A DNA stretch of 12,709 nt, from NCBI GenBank assembly GCA_964560165.1, contig CAZLLB010000078.1, positions 1 to 12,709 on the forward strand, read 5' to 3'. The notes under the pieces are model-generated. The model was not told the origin of the DNA, did not search any database, and saw nothing but the letters and a program-made list of their open reading frames with translations. Shown one piece after another: positions 12,666 through 12,709 of the stretch. A program made the position numbers and the translations under genes. The stretch's first letter is position 1; the number at the start of each line of letters is the position of its first letter. This DNA comes from Parvibaculum sp964560165. Its GTDB lineage: Bacteria > Pseudomonadota > Alphaproteobacteria > Parvibaculales > Parvibaculaceae.

Positions 12666-12709
12666 CCGACGGATGTATCGGCCCTGAAGGGTCAGGTAAA
12701 GGCGGCACC

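Overview
The window comes from a GC-rich alphaproteobacterium, probably Hyphomicrobiales-like or a related order. The evidence is the overall composition, the TadE/TadG and stand-alone pilus N-domain proteins, the class of intergenic palindromic repeats, and the alphaproteobacterial look of PheS, PheT and LepA. I cannot name a genus. There is no sign of phage, transposase or CRISPR.

Left part (1-4485), surface-appendage accessory module. An AT-rich edge region with a 19-nt palindrome is followed by a leftward Crp/Fnr-type regulator (252-1013). Divergent from it is a secreted stand-alone pilus/secretin N-domain protein (1161-1706). It converges on a leftward TadG-like protein with one N-terminal membrane anchor and a von Willebrand A domain (1861-3222). 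Divergent from that is a pair of TadE-like pseudopilins (3333-3887 and 3904-4485). The set looks like the minor-pilin and assembly part of a Tad/Flp pilus. No prepilin peptidase, ATPase, secretin or Flp pilin lies inside the window.

Middle (4486-5348). A leftward tRNA-Ser(GGA) with encoded CCA has a recognisable sigma-70 type promoter. A rightward small two-helix membrane protein follows, and then a hairpin between convergent genes.

Right part (5349-12709). All genes run leftward in the order pheS, pheT, alpha/beta-hydrolase-fold protein, crotonase-fold protein, lepA. pheS and pheT overlap by a GTGA. The hydrolase and crotonase genes are 15 bp apart and look co-translated. This pair is bracketed by two palindromic intergenic repeats. 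lepA appears to have its own extended -10 promoter so close to the ATG that its mRNA may be leaderless.

The most notable observations are these. The hydrolase-fold protein has Ala at the nucleophile position (G-H-A-F-G). Its partner crotonase lacks both classical hydratase glutamates but keeps an acidic residue at the isomerase/dehalogenase position. The Crp-like regulator lacks the cAMP-contact Arg/Ser. The lepA promoter may give a leaderless message. The rest of the right half is ordinary housekeeping sequence.
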